DNA from: Melioribacter sp051488685
Lineage (GTDB): Bacteria; Bacteroidota; Ignavibacteria; Ignavibacteriales; Melioribacteraceae
DNA: 64,000 nucleotides
Direction: 5' to 3'
NCBI RefSeq assembly: GCF_051488685.1
Contig: NZ_JBPSEH010000006.1
Span: forward strand, 124,001-188,000
Position 1 is the stretch's first letter. Each line of letters opens with the position of its first letter. The position numbers and the translations under genes were made by a program. The notes under the pieces were generated by a model. The model was given only the letters and a program-made list of their open reading frames with translations, was not told the origin of the DNA and ran no database searches. Shown piece by piece: positions 44,954 to 54,079 of this stretch.

Positions 44954-46042
44954 ATGAAAATTAAGGCAACAGTATTACTATTTATTCTAATGACGACCTT
45001 GAATGCACAGCGCATCAAGGATATTGCATATTTAAATGGAAATGACGCCGAACAAATAATCGGGTATGGATTGGTTGTCGGTCTTGCTGGAACGGGTGAC
45101 AGTTACAGGTCGTCCTTTACGATTCAATCAGTAACAAGCATGCTAAAACGGTTTGGAATTACAGTCCCGCAGGAGGATATCCGAACCAAAAATGTAGCTG
45201 CAGTAATGGTTACTGCTACGTTGAATGCAAATTTGAAACCTGGCGCTGAATTCGATGTAACCGTATCTTCAATTGGAGATGCTACAAGTCTTCAAGGCGG
45301 TACATTGCTAATGACCCCATTATCTGGAATAAACGGGCGGGTCTACGGTTTTGCTCAGGGACCAATTTCAGTGGGTGGTTACGATGTCAATACTTTTTCA
45401 GGCAATAGAATTTCAAAAAATCACTCACTCGCCGGTAGAGTGCCACGCGGAGGTAGATTAAAGGAAGCCGTCTCTTTTCCTGATTTATATGAATCAGAAG
45501 TTGCCGTCTATCTTAAAGAGCCTGATCTTACGACAGCAAACAATATAAGTAACGCTATAAATACAACATTTGGCGGCAATATTGCAAGAGCTGTCGATGC
45601 AGCTGAAGTAAGAGTGTCGGTACCGCAGGAGCGTCAAAATAATTTAATTGGTTTTCTGGCAGAACTTGAAAACATTAACGTGGAAGTGGATGAAGTTGCT
45701 CGCGTTGTGCTCAATGAGAGGACCGGTACAGTAGTGGCTGGCAGCAATGTTAAAATTCAACCGGTTTCGATCACACACGGCGGTTTGAATATACAAATCC
45801 GTTCTTACCCGATAATCTCTCAACCCAATGCATTCTCGAGAGGTGAGACAATCGTATTAAATAATCTGGTACCGTATGTTTCACAGGATTCAACTAAAAC
45901 GGTAGCCATACAGGGTGCAACTAATGTTCAGGAAGTTGCAGCTGCATTAAATTCGCTCAAGGTATCGCCGCGCGATATAATTGCTATTTTCCAGGCTCTC
46001 AAAGAAGCTGGAGCATTAATTGCAGAATTGGTGATAATGTAA
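44954..46042 (+). CDS. flgI: Flagellar P-ring protein FlgI
   Basis: 362 aa from the ATG at 44954, which has AAGGTG 5 nt upstream; a GTG two codons earlier is possible. Signal peptide (TVLLFILMTTLNAQ), RIKDIAYLNGNDAEQIIGYGLVVGLAGTGDS, SIGDATSLQGGTLLMTPLSG, YAFAQGPISVGG-like segment, NAVVLNERTGTVVAGSNVKIQPVSITHGGL pattern, and LNSLKVSPRDIIAIFQALKEAGALIAELVIM. Periplasmic ring in peptidoglycan. Confidence 0.96.
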   Translation: MKIKATVLLFILMTTLNAQRIKDIAYLNGNDAEQIIGYGLVVGLAGTGDSYRSSFTIQSVTSMLKRFGITVPQEDIRTKNVAAVMVTATLNANLKPGAEFDVTVSSIGDATSLQGGTLLMTPLSGINGRVYGFAQGPISVGGYDVNTFSGNRISKNHSLAGRVPRGGRLKEAVSFPDLYESEVAVYLKEPDLTTANNISNAINTTFGGNIARAVDAAEVRVSVPQERQNNLIGFLAELENINVEVDEVARVVLNERTGTVVAGSNVKIQPVSITHGGLNIQIRSYPIISQPNAFSRGETIVLNNLVPYVSQDSTKTVAIQGATNVQEVAAALNSLKVSPRDIIAIFQALKEAGALIAELVIM

Positions 46043-46043
46043 T

Positions 46044-46892
46044 ATGAATAATTTGAGTGTAAAAATAACCGAACCGGGCAAGCATCTCAATCAGATGCAA
46101 AATGTCAATGAACGCTACGACAGTAAGCAAAAATCAAAAATTGCTCAAGCGGCATTGCAATTCGAAGCGCTCTTTACATCGATGCTACTTCGCTCGATGA
46201 ATAGTGCTACTGAAGAAATATTTGATAACAGCGAAAATGAATTCGGTGTTAAAAATAATTCCAACTTATTCGGATTGCCCGACGGCTTCGATGCAATTTT
46301 TGAACAACAGTTTGCTGACTTTATGACCAGGGGTAAAAGTATTGGCATCGCAGACGCCGTCTATAAAAAAGTCACCGGTGAAGAGTTGCCCAAAAATATT
46401 AAGACAAGCTCTTTCAAGCGGACAGTTGATGTGGATACAAGAAAATATGATACTGAATTCAAAAGTGTTAAACCTGCGTCGGATTCTTTGAATCGTCTCA
46501 GGAAATATGAGGATATTATCGACAAGGCATCGAATGAATTTGGAGTTGACAAAAATCTGATCAGGTCGGTTATACTGGCTGAGTCGGCCGCTAATCATAA
46601 TGCCATATCTCCGGCAAAGGCAAAAGGACTCATGCAATTGATTGATTCGACTGCAACAGAGATGGGTGTAAAAAACAGTTTTGATCCAGAACAGAATATC
46701 TTTGGAGGCACTAAATATCTGGCTAAAATGCTTCGACAATACAATGGAAATCTGAAGCTTGCACTGGCGGCTTATAACGCCGGACCAAATAATGTTGAAA
46801 AATACAATGGTATTCCTCCTTTCAAGGAAACACAAAGATATATTGAAAAAGTAATTTCTTATTTAAATCATTTTAATGAGAATGAATCATGA
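46044..46892 (+). CDS. flgJ: FlgJ rod-cap protein fused to an SLT lytic transglycosylase
   Basis: 282 aa. N-terminal rod-binding domain at about 30-105 (KIAQAALQFEALFTSMLLRSM, LPDGFDAIFEQQFADFM). C-terminal domain from about 155 is SLT/lysozyme-like, not the GH73 glucosaminidase of enteric FlgJ: catalytic E180 in VILAESAANHNAISPAKAKGLMQLI, LAAYNAGPNNVEKYNG. It would cap the rod and open the cell wall. Overlaps flgN by 4 nt. Confidence 0.93.
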   Translation: MNNLSVKITEPGKHLNQMQNVNERYDSKQKSKIAQAALQFEALFTSMLLRSMNSATEEIFDNSENEFGVKNNSNLFGLPDGFDAIFEQQFADFMTRGKSIGIADAVYKKVTGEELPKNIKTSSFKRTVDVDTRKYDTEFKSVKPASDSLNRLRKYEDIIDKASNEFGVDKNLIRSVILAESAANHNAISPAKAKGLMQLIDSTATEMGVKNSFDPEQNIFGGTKYLAKMLRQYNGNLKLALAAYNAGPNNVEKYNGIPPFKETQRYIEKVISYLNHFNENES

Positions 46893-47329
46893 ACTTAGAA
46901 AAGTTAATTGAATCTCTAAGAAGGCAGGAAAAAAATTTTAGCGAGCTTCTTGATACAATCAAAACCAAAAAAGAAGCATTGCTAGAAAACGATATTCCAA
47001 AACTCGACAAAGCCGTCGATGCAGAACAAAAATTGCTCCATTTAATTCAAAAAGAAGAGCGAGAAAGAAAGCGACTTACATATGTATTCGCAACGGAAAA
47101 TTCAATCGACTTAAAAAACGCATCGATTGAAGAGTTGTTGAATAAATTGCCAAATCTAAGCAGTCAATTAAAGAATCTTAGGGATTCAATTAAAGAAAAA
47201 GCTGCTGAAATTATAAAAATTAATTCTCAGCTTACGGTTTTAGTTGGAGTATCGCGTAATCTTATTCGTGATACTGTAACTACATTACTGAGCAAAAGCA
47301 AAAAATCGCTTGTTAATAAAAGAGTTTAG
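46889..47329 (+). CDS. flgN: Flagellar chaperone FlgN
   Basis: 146 aa, helical: LEKLIESLRRQEKNFSELLDTIKTKKEALLENDIPKLDKAVDAEQKLLHLIQKEERER, a typical FlgN pattern. Chaperone for the hook-filament junction proteins FlgK and FlgL, which follow immediately. Confidence 0.88.
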   Translation: MNLEKLIESLRRQEKNFSELLDTIKTKKEALLENDIPKLDKAVDAEQKLLHLIQKEERERKRLTYVFATENSIDLKNASIEELLNKLPNLSSQLKNLRDSIKEKAAEIIKINSQLTVLVGVSRNLIRDTVTTLLSKSKKSLVNKRV

Positions 47330-47331
47330 TT

Positions 47332-48723
47332 ATGGGTATTGGTAAAATATTCGATATATCTGTGCGTACGATGGCAACATACCAGCGTGCTCTGGATGTG
47401 ACTTCTCAAAACGTATCGAATGCTGGTAATGAGGAATATACACGTCAGAAAGTTGTATTTGGGACTGAACAAACTCAAGCTGGTATCGGAATGGGTGTTA
47501 AAATTCAGGATGTAGTTCGTGTGAAAAACGATTTGATTGATAAGCAGATTTATCAATACCAGTCGACTTATTCAGATGCCAATAAACGTTCAGAGTTACT
47601 TCAACAGGTCGAAACAATATTAGCTGAACCCGGAGATTACGGATTATCGAGCTATTTCAACCAATTCTTTAATTCGTGGAGTCAGCTGGCTACAAATCCA
47701 ACATCGATCCAGTATCGTACTCAGATTGTTCAAAATGCTCAACGACTCAGTGAACGTTTTAAGGAGGTATATGATAGTATCAGCTCCATACAGCATCTTC
47801 TAAAAAATGAAACCGTATCGAAAGTAAACGAAATGAATTCTTACTTAAAAGAAATATATGATTTAAATAGGAAAATTTATGATAGCGAAGCAGTTGGAAT
47901 TAAAGCCAGCGAGCTTAAGGATAGAAGAGATTTACTGTTGAGTGAGTTAAGTAAATTGGCAAATATAACAATCAGCAATAATGAATATGGCACTGTGACG
48001 GTTAGTGTTGGTGGTGTTCTAGCAGCCGACCGTAATGTGTATACTGAATTTACAGTAAAACTTGATGGGACAAAATTAAAAGTTGTACCTAAGTCGGATG
48101 AAAGTAGTTCTGTAGTACTTAATAACGGTGAATTGTACGCACTCACAGATCTTTATTCTAAGCAAATTCCAAAGTACAAAACCGACTTGGAAAACCTTGC
48201 CAATGTATTCATCGACAAAGTTAATGAATTGCACCGACAGGGATATACACTGGTTCAAAGTGGCTCGTCGTCTACCGATATCCCGTTTTTTGGGACGCTT
48301 AGCGGCGGATCAGTGGTCGATGCTTTCGTTGACGGAAAGATTAAGATCAATCCGGATATATTAAACAATCCAAAAAACATTGCCGCTTCTGGAGTGGCAG
48401 ATAATGACGGAAATTCCGACAATGCAGTTAACATTGCAGGACTGGCGGACGTAAAATTTAGCGAACTTGGCGATCAGACTATGCTCGAAGCTTATTCTAC
48501 ATTCCTGAATAATTTCGGTCTGGAAAAAGTCCAAAGCGATAATCGAATTGAAACCAGCGAAATGGTTCTACAACAATTGAACCTTCAAAAGTCGTCTTAC
48601 TCGGGCGTATCGATAGACGAGGAGATGACTAATGTGATTAAATACCAGCGCTCCTACGAAGCAGCTGCTCGATTAATACGTGCAGCTGATGAAATGCTCG
48701 AAACGATAATTCAAATGGTCTAA
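47332..48723 (+). CDS. flgK: Hook-filament junction protein FlgK
   Basis: 463 aa. N-terminal IFDISVRTMATYQRALDVTSQNVSNAGNEEYTRQKVVF, LSSYFNQFFNSWSQLATNP, KASELKDRRDLLLSELSKLANI, and C-terminal VSIDEEMTNVIKYQRSYEAAARLIRAADEMLETIIQMV. Exported late substrate. 2 nt after flgN. Confidence 0.96.
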   Translation: MGIGKIFDISVRTMATYQRALDVTSQNVSNAGNEEYTRQKVVFGTEQTQAGIGMGVKIQDVVRVKNDLIDKQIYQYQSTYSDANKRSELLQQVETILAEPGDYGLSSYFNQFFNSWSQLATNPTSIQYRTQIVQNAQRLSERFKEVYDSISSIQHLLKNETVSKVNEMNSYLKEIYDLNRKIYDSEAVGIKASELKDRRDLLLSELSKLANITISNNEYGTVTVSVGGVLAADRNVYTEFTVKLDGTKLKVVPKSDESSSVVLNNGELYALTDLYSKQIPKYKTDLENLANVFIDKVNELHRQGYTLVQSGSSSTDIPFFGTLSGGSVVDAFVDGKIKINPDILNNPKNIAASGVADNDGNSDNAVNIAGLADVKFSELGDQTMLEAYSTFLNNFGLEKVQSDNRIETSEMVLQQLNLQKSSYSGVSIDEEMTNVIKYQRSYEAAARLIRAADEMLETIIQMV

Positions 48724-48726
48724 CAG

Positions 48727-49602
48727 ATGAGAATAACTGAAAACATATTGACAAATAAATATCTTTATAACCAAGATAAGATTAACAACGAAAAAGTTAA
48801 GATTCAGAATCAATTGATAACTAACAGTCGCATTGAAAAATTGAGCGACGATTTGTTTAACTCGCTTGAAATTATCAATATCGATTCTCAAGTAAAAAAA
48901 ATAGAAACCTATCAGAAGAATATCGAGTATTCGAAAGAATTTGTAAAATTCACTATCAATTCATTAGATAATATTGTAGGCGAGACACAAAAAATTATTA
49001 CACACGTTGTTAACATAGATAATGCGGTAAATGCTAATTTTAGCACGGTCGCTCAGTCTGTACGTGCTTCGTTAGAAGCGATTGTGCAAAATTTGAACGC
49101 AAAATACAACGATATGTATTTATTTGCAGGTACAAATTATTCGACTGATCCATGGTCAATTGACAGTAATGGGGAGGTAGTTACAAATTCTGCCGACATG
49201 AGCGGCGAGGTCAAAGTGCAGATCTCCAGTGGTATCAAGGATAGTATCAATGTCCCAGGCTCTAAAATCGAAAGCAGCGATTTGCTATCTACAATCAACG
49301 ACATTATAGACTCGCTCGATTCAGGCACTGTACCAAGTCAAACGTTAAAAGATAGATTGAATGCAGCATACAAAGAAATCCTTTCGATAGAGTCGTTGAC
49401 CGGTGAAAAATATAACAGATTGGAGGACATCTATACAATCCTCGATAACCAAAAACTTGATGCTCAGGACATGCTTTCGAAAAGGAAAGAAATAGATCCT
49501 GCTGAATTGTCGATTAAGTTACAGTATCAAGATTATCTACTGCAGTTGTCATATAAATTAGCCTCATCAATTTTACCCAAATCAATTCTGGACTATATGT
49601 AA
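48727..49602 (+). CDS. flgL: Hook-filament junction protein FlgL
   Basis: 291 aa, flagellin-like ends: RITENILTNKYLYNQDKINNEKVKIQNQLITNSRIEKLSDD and C-terminal SKRKEIDPAELSIKLQYQDYLLQLSYKLASSILPKSILDYM. Central LNAKYNDMYLFAGTNYSTDPW is typical of FlgL. The site after flgK supports FlgL rather than flagellin. Confidence 0.94.
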   Translation: MRITENILTNKYLYNQDKINNEKVKIQNQLITNSRIEKLSDDLFNSLEIINIDSQVKKIETYQKNIEYSKEFVKFTINSLDNIVGETQKIITHVVNIDNAVNANFSTVAQSVRASLEAIVQNLNAKYNDMYLFAGTNYSTDPWSIDSNGEVVTNSADMSGEVKVQISSGIKDSINVPGSKIESSDLLSTINDIIDSLDSGTVPSQTLKDRLNAAYKEILSIESLTGEKYNRLEDIYTILDNQKLDAQDMLSKRKEIDPAELSIKLQYQDYLLQLSYKLASSILPKSILDYM

Positions 49603-50378
49603 TGCGAAAATCGGGAGCTTTTATTGGTTTAACATTAGGAATTTTTTCAATATTCGGAGCTTTTATAATCGAAGGTGGTTCGATAAAAGCTCTTTTTATC
49701 GTTTCGTCGCTTGTAATCGTTTTTGGCGGTACATTCGCTGCAGTAATTATTGGATTCGGGCTTGATAACTTTAGCAAAATATTTCAATTAATCCGACTTG
49801 CATATTTTCCGCCCAAATACGATATAAAAAAGATTGTGGATATATTTATTGAATTGTCGATTAAAGCCCGAAAGGAAGGACTACTTGCCATTGAAAAAGA
49901 TATTGTCAAATTTCCTTACAGCTTTCCCAGGAAAATGACAAAATATGCAATCGACGGAATTGATCCCGAATCGATTTATTCCCTTGCACAGATGGAAATA
50001 AAGGCAATGCAGGAACGGCATTACTCAAATATCTTTTTGTTTACAAAAATGGGAGGTTATGCTCCCACAATGGGAATTATTGGTACCGTTATGGGTTTGA
50101 TTATGACGCTCGCAAATGCAGGAGCTGATCCGGACTCGTTGATTAAAAATATTGCTACTGCCTTCATTGCCACTTTGTGGGGTGTATTCAGTGCAAATAT
50201 TATCTGGTTGCCAATTGGAGACAGACTTAAAAAATGCCATTTGGAAGAAAAAAATATGATGGAAGTAACTCTGGAGGGAGTAGTTACTCTCCTAAGTGGA
50301 GAGATTCCTTCGATAATGAAAGCGCGTCTGGTTGGAATGCTTCCGACTTCCGAACAGTACGAAAAAATAAGCGCTTAG
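49602..50378 (+). CDS. motA: Stator subunit MotA, set 1 (PomA/MotP type)
   Basis: 258 aa, four membrane segments. AFIIEGGSIKALFIVSSLVIVFGGTFAAVIIGF, KEGLLAIEKDI, then TKMGGYAPTMGIIGTVMGLIMTLANAGADPDSLIKNIATAFIATLWGVFSANIIWLPIGDRLK. The pattern fits the PomA/MotP branch rather than E. coli MotA. The last 145 nt overlap the start of motB1 in another frame. ATG overlaps the flgL stop by 1 nt. Confidence 0.94.
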   Translation: MRKSGAFIGLTLGIFSIFGAFIIEGGSIKALFIVSSLVIVFGGTFAAVIIGFGLDNFSKIFQLIRLAYFPPKYDIKKIVDIFIELSIKARKEGLLAIEKDIVKFPYSFPRKMTKYAIDGIDPESIYSLAQMEIKAMQERHYSNIFLFTKMGGYAPTMGIIGTVMGLIMTLANAGADPDSLIKNIATAFIATLWGVFSANIIWLPIGDRLKKCHLEEKNMMEVTLEGVVTLLSGEIPSIMKARLVGMLPTSEQYEKISA

Positions 50379-51043
50379 ATAACGAAGAAGAATTCCTTTT
50401 CAGAGAAGATAGTGATAAGGATCGGTATTTGATTACTTACGCCGACCTGATTACTCTTTTATTGGGTTTGTTCATCATTTTGTATGCAATGTCGAATATC
50501 GATACTGCCAAATATAAAAATGTGGTTGCTGCTATGGGAAATATATTTGGAAGTTCGGCTAATCTATCTGTATTGGAAGATGGAAAAATAATCCCTAGTC
50601 CAAAAGAAAAATTAGCCGACCAGTTATCGAGTTTGATCGAAACATATAATTACGGTTCATCTATAAGGCTGGAAGAGAATGAGCGTGGAATAACAATCCA
50701 CATTCTGGATGACATTTTATTTCCATCTGGACAGGCAGCTCTGGACGAAAACGCAAAACTTGTATTGCAGAGATTGGCGCGTGTTATTAGAGCATTACCA
50801 AATGATATCAGAATAGAAGGTCACACAGACAATGTACCAATTAACACAGCACGCTATCCTTCCAACTGGCACTTGTCGGTTGACAGAGCGCTCAGCACGG
50901 CATATTATCTAATTAAGGATGAAGGCATTAAGCCAGATAAAGTTTCAATCGTGGGCTATTCAGAATATAAACCAATAGCCTCGAACGATTTGCCCGAAAC
51001 AAGGGCACTAAATAGAAGAGTAGACATAGTAATATTAAAGTGA
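50234..51043 (+). CDS. motB: Stator subunit MotB, set 1, starting inside motA
   Basis: 269 aa. One membrane segment with the ion-binding D71 in YLITYADLITLLLGLFIILYAMS and a C-terminal OmpA-like peptidoglycan domain (IRIEGHTDNVPINTARYPSNWHLSVDRALSTAYYLI). The only ATG/GTG before the membrane segment is at 50234, so about 48 Gly/Ser/Lys-rich N-terminal residues are encoded inside motA in another frame. GGAG lies 13 nt upstream. A TTG at the membrane segment would cut the anchor and is unlikely. Confidence 0.93.
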   Translation: MPFGRKKYDGSNSGGSSYSPKWRDSFDNESASGWNASDFRTVRKNKRLDNEEEFLFREDSDKDRYLITYADLITLLLGLFIILYAMSNIDTAKYKNVVAAMGNIFGSSANLSVLEDGKIIPSPKEKLADQLSSLIETYNYGSSIRLEENERGITIHILDDILFPSGQAALDENAKLVLQRLARVIRALPNDIRIEGHTDNVPINTARYPSNWHLSVDRALSTAYYLIKDEGIKPDKVSIVGYSEYKPIASNDLPETRALNRRVDIVILK

Positions 51044-51049
51044 GAAGCT

Positions 51050-51430
51050 ATGAAGGTTAAAACAAAACAATTCGGCGAAATTGAGTTTCCCGACGACCTT
51101 ATTCTTAATTTTAAAGAAGGTTTGGTCGGCTTCGAAACTCTTCGTAAATTTATCTTGATAAAACCGGAAGATACTCTTTTTTACTGGCTTAACTCGATCG
51201 AAAATCCGGATATAGCTTTCCCGTTATTCGGACTTAGGTTAATCGACGAAGAGTATCCACAGGTTGAGAATCATGAAGCATTTGGAATCGTAATTCTGAA
51301 TTCTGACCCGTTAAAGATAACAATCAACATGAAAGCACCTGTATACATTAACCAGGATAACAAAACGGGCTATCAGAAAATTCTTGACGAGGAAAAATAT
51401 TCACTCTATTACAATTTATTTACAGAGTAA
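51050..51430 (+). CDS. fliW: Flagellar assembly factor FliW
   Basis: 126 aa. KQFGEIEFPDDLILNFKEGLVGFETLRKFILI, ENPDIAFPLFGLRLIDEEYP, and VILNSDPLKITINMKAPVYINQDNKTGYQ. Binds flagellin and CsrA alternately, releasing CsrA control when flagellin is exported. Lies 3 nt before csrA, the standard pairing. Confidence 0.96.
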   Translation: MKVKTKQFGEIEFPDDLILNFKEGLVGFETLRKFILIKPEDTLFYWLNSIENPDIAFPLFGLRLIDEEYPQVENHEAFGIVILNSDPLKITINMKAPVYINQDNKTGYQKILDEEKYSLYYNLFTE

Positions 51431-51433
51431 GCC

Positions 51434-51673
51434 ATGTTAATTTTATCAAGAAAAGTAAACGAAGAAATTAAAATCGGGTCCGATATAACGATTAAAATCT
51501 TATCAATTTCAGAGAACCACGTTAAAATCGGAATATCGGCACCAGACTCAGTAGAAATTTATCGGGGAGAAATTTACGAAAAGGTAATCGAGATTTCACG
51601 CGAAGCCTCGCAACAGAAAGGCGTCGAAAATGTCGATTTGTCGAAATACAAAATTAAAAAGGTTAATAAATGA
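51434..51673 (+). CDS. csrA: Carbon storage regulator CsrA
   Basis: 79 aa. MLILSRKVNEEIKIGSDITIKILSISENHVKIGISAPDSVEIYRGEIYEKV matches the CsrA dimer fold with RNA-binding residues at both edges. The C-terminal extension of about 20 residues is where FliW acts in FliW-regulated CsrA. Represses translation at GGA sites. Overlaps the next gene by 4 nt. Confidence 0.97.
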   Translation: MLILSRKVNEEIKIGSDITIKILSISENHVKIGISAPDSVEIYRGEIYEKVIEISREASQQKGVENVDLSKYKIKKVNK

Positions 51674-52389
51674 CGACCTTTTTTGACAATAAAGTGCGAA
51701 TCCTGGTGATCGATGATTCAGACATTATTCGTAATGTAGTTAAAAATTTTCTGAAGGAATATAATATTGAAGTCATAATGTCGAGCGATGGACTCGAGGG
51801 CATCCAGAAAGCCATCGAATATAAACCTAAATTAATTTTTCTCGATATAATGATGCCCAATCTTGATGGACTAAGAATGCTGAAAGTTATTAAAATTCTT
51901 GACGACCTGAAAAACATTCCAGTAATTGTAATTAGCGGACACACAGACAAAAAAAACGTTATCGAGGCAGTTGAATCAGGAGCGGTTAATGTCATTTCAA
52001 AACCATTAACAAAATCTGTTTTAATCAAATCGATTAAAGAAGCGCTTGGAGACGATTTTTTTTCAGAACTCAGAAACCAAAAGCTATTGAGTAACGAAGA
52101 AAAGAAAGAAATAAAGGAGACCATAAAAAAACTTTTTATTTCGAATTTACCCTCTAAAATCGAAGCCATCAAAGACGCACTCGTCAGTGAAAAACGAGAA
52201 CTGTTAATGACTATTATCCATGAATTAAAAGGGAGCAGTGGTACAGTCGGTTTTAGAAATCTTTCTCGTATTTGTGCTGAAATTGAAGGTAAAATTTCCG
52301 ATAATAATAATGACTGGCGTACAATTGAAAACTCAATTGAAAATTTGTTTAACGAAATCGAAGTGCTCGAAATTCTTAATTCTAAATAA
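51670..52389 (+). CDS. Response regulator with REC and Hpt domains
   Basis: 239 aa. REC with D59 in LIFLDIMMPNLDG and the lysine in ISKPL; a linker; Hpt domain with H184 in IIHELKGSSGTVGF. Such a protein can pass phosphate from a sensor to another receiver. Overlaps csrA by 4 nt and precedes motA2 by 9 nt. With the REC and REC-DHp genes at 54080 and 54477 it could form a phosphorelay (inference). Confidence 0.93.
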   Translation: MTTFFDNKVRILVIDDSDIIRNVVKNFLKEYNIEVIMSSDGLEGIQKAIEYKPKLIFLDIMMPNLDGLRMLKVIKILDDLKNIPVIVISGHTDKKNVIEAVESGAVNVISKPLTKSVLIKSIKEALGDDFFSELRNQKLLSNEEKKEIKETIKKLFISNLPSKIEAIKDALVSEKRELLMTIIHELKGSSGTVGFRNLSRICAEIEGKISDNNNDWRTIENSIENLFNEIEVLEILNSK

Positions 52390-52398
52390 GGTGTTAAA

Positions 52399-53253
52399 AT
52401 GTTCGTAATTGTAGGTATTGCTGTAGTATTTATTTCAGTAGTTGCGGGTTTTACCATTGCAGGCGGTAATCTTGTACTTCTTATTCAGATTTCCGAATTT
52501 ATTACAATTGGAGGTGCCGCAATCGGAAGTATTTTAATTGCGTCTCCACCTGTACTGTTGAAAAAAATAATAGCACAATTACCTACACTTTTCAAAGGTC
52601 ATTCTGCTTCTAAAGAAGATTACATTGAGATGCTGAAAGCCTTCAGTATGCTCTTTCTTACTGCACAAAGAGAAGGTTTGTTGGCAATTGAAAAACATAT
52701 CGAACAACCGGATAAAAGCGACATCCTATCGAAGAGTAAACTATTGATAGAGGATCCAATTAAAAAAGATTTTTTTTGCGATACAATGAAAGTGATGTTG
52801 GCAGGTTCAGTACCTCCGCATGAACTCGAAAACTTAATGGATGCAGAGATTGAAACATTTGAACTCGAAAATAAGCCTGTCTCAGAAACTATTGGCCGTG
52901 TCGGTGATTCGTTACCAGGTCTTGGTATTGTAGCGGCAGTACTCGGTGTAATTATTACCATGGGTTCAATTAATGAAGGAGCCGAAGCTGTAGGTCACCA
53001 CGTAGCTGCAGCATTAGTAGGTACATTTTTAGGAGTTCTGCTTTCTTACGGTTTTGTCAACCCAATTTCTGCAAACCTGCATCATATTGTAGCAGACAAA
53101 GTCCAGGAATTGAAAATAATAAAGACATTCATACTTGCTTATGCAAAGGGGAATCCTCCTTTTGTAGCAGCTGAAATGGCAAGGCGCACAATCTTTTCAG
53201 ATCACCGTCCTACTTTCAGTGAACTTGAAAATGCTTTAAGAGGTAAGAAATAA
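52399..53253 (+). CDS. motA: Stator subunit MotA, set 2 (E. coli type)
   Basis: 284 aa. FTIAGGNLVLLIQISEFITIGGAAIGSILIASPP, REGLLAIEKHIEQPDKSDI, and the hallmark IGRVGDSLPGLGIVAAVLGVIITMGSINEGAEAVGHHVAAALVGTFLGVLLSYGFVNPI. Belongs to the proton-type MotA branch by motif. 1 nt before motB2. Confidence 0.95.
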   Translation: MFVIVGIAVVFISVVAGFTIAGGNLVLLIQISEFITIGGAAIGSILIASPPVLLKKIIAQLPTLFKGHSASKEDYIEMLKAFSMLFLTAQREGLLAIEKHIEQPDKSDILSKSKLLIEDPIKKDFFCDTMKVMLAGSVPPHELENLMDAEIETFELENKPVSETIGRVGDSLPGLGIVAAVLGVIITMGSINEGAEAVGHHVAAALVGTFLGVLLSYGFVNPISANLHHIVADKVQELKIIKTFILAYAKGNPPFVAAEMARRTIFSDHRPTFSELENALRGKK

Positions 53254-53254
53254 A

Positions 53255-54079
53255 ATGGCTGAGGCATCGAATAAAAGACCCACATTAAAAAAGCAGGAAG
53301 AGCCTCCTCAGAGTATTTCGTACGACGAACAACCACCAATAATAAAAAAAATAAAAAAGGTCGATGGAGGACATCATGGCGGAGCCTGGAAAGTAGCTTA
53401 TGCCGATTTTGTGACGGCCATGATGGCTCTTTTTATTGTGCTGTGGGTTCTCGGTCAAAGCGAAGAAGTTAAAGAAGCTGTAGCTGGCTACTTTAGCGAC
53501 CCTATTGGTTTTTCAACTAAAGGTAAAAGCATTCTTGAAGGCAATTCAAATTCTTTAATAGATTCCAAAATTCTCTCGGAAATCGAGAGGAAAGAATTAG
53601 AACGACAAGAACTCGAAAAGATGGGAGAAAAATTAAAGGAAGAACTTGCCAAAGAAACAGAATTAGAAAACCTTTCCGACCAGGTTAAAATCGAGGTTGT
53701 CAAAGAAGGTTTAAGAATTGAATTAATCGATTCTGCTAACGATATCTTTTTTGAAGTTGGCACTGCTGAACTAAAACCTGAAGCTAGGCGCATCTTAAGT
53801 AAAATAGGTACAGAAATTTCTAAAATGAATAATAAAATTATTATCGAAGGACATACTGATGCACGGCAGTATAGAAATGACGGTACTGGATATACTAACT
53901 TTGAACTCAGTACTGATAGAGCTAATGCAGCCAAACGCGTTCTTGTGGCAGCAGGTGTTTCCGAAAAACAGATCGATGAAATTAGTGGCTATGCCGATAC
54001 ACGCCTGCGTGACCAGAATGATCCTTACAGCTCAATTAACAGAAGAATAAGCATCACTCTCAAATATTCAAATGATTAA
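53255..54079 (+). CDS. motB: Stator subunit MotB, set 2 (E. coli type)
   Basis: 274 aa. KKVDGGHHGGAWKVAYADFVTAMMALFIVLWVLGQS with ion-binding D51, plug/linker rich in Glu/Lys, and OmpA-like domain with IIEGHTDARQYRNDGTGYTNFELSTDRANAAKRVL. The AMMALF and LWVLGQS pattern is that of proton-driven MotB. Pairs with motA at 52399. Confidence 0.95.
   Translation: MAEASNKRPTLKKQEEPPQSISYDEQPPIIKKIKKVDGGHHGGAWKVAYADFVTAMMALFIVLWVLGQSEEVKEAVAGYFSDPIGFSTKGKSILEGNSNSLIDSKILSEIERKELERQELEKMGEKLKEELAKETELENLSDQVKIEVVKEGLRIELIDSANDIFFEVGTAELKPEARRILSKIGTEISKMNNKIIIEGHTDARQYRNDGTGYTNFELSTDRANAAKRVLVAAGVSEKQIDEISGYADTRLRDQNDPYSSINRRISITLKYSND

Noticed and set aside
46266..46835. 189-codon open frame on the - strand
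   Set aside because: Fully antisense to flgJ, whose SLT and rod-binding motifs are clear.
48727..49602. Flagellin (fliC)
   Set aside because: The ends are flagellin-like, but length, central motif and place after flgK fit FlgL.
51663..52457. 264-codon open frame on the - strand
   Set aside because: It lies opposite the REC-Hpt gene, which has clear motifs. The - strand product is Ser/Ile/Leu-rich with no domain, typical of a shadow frame.
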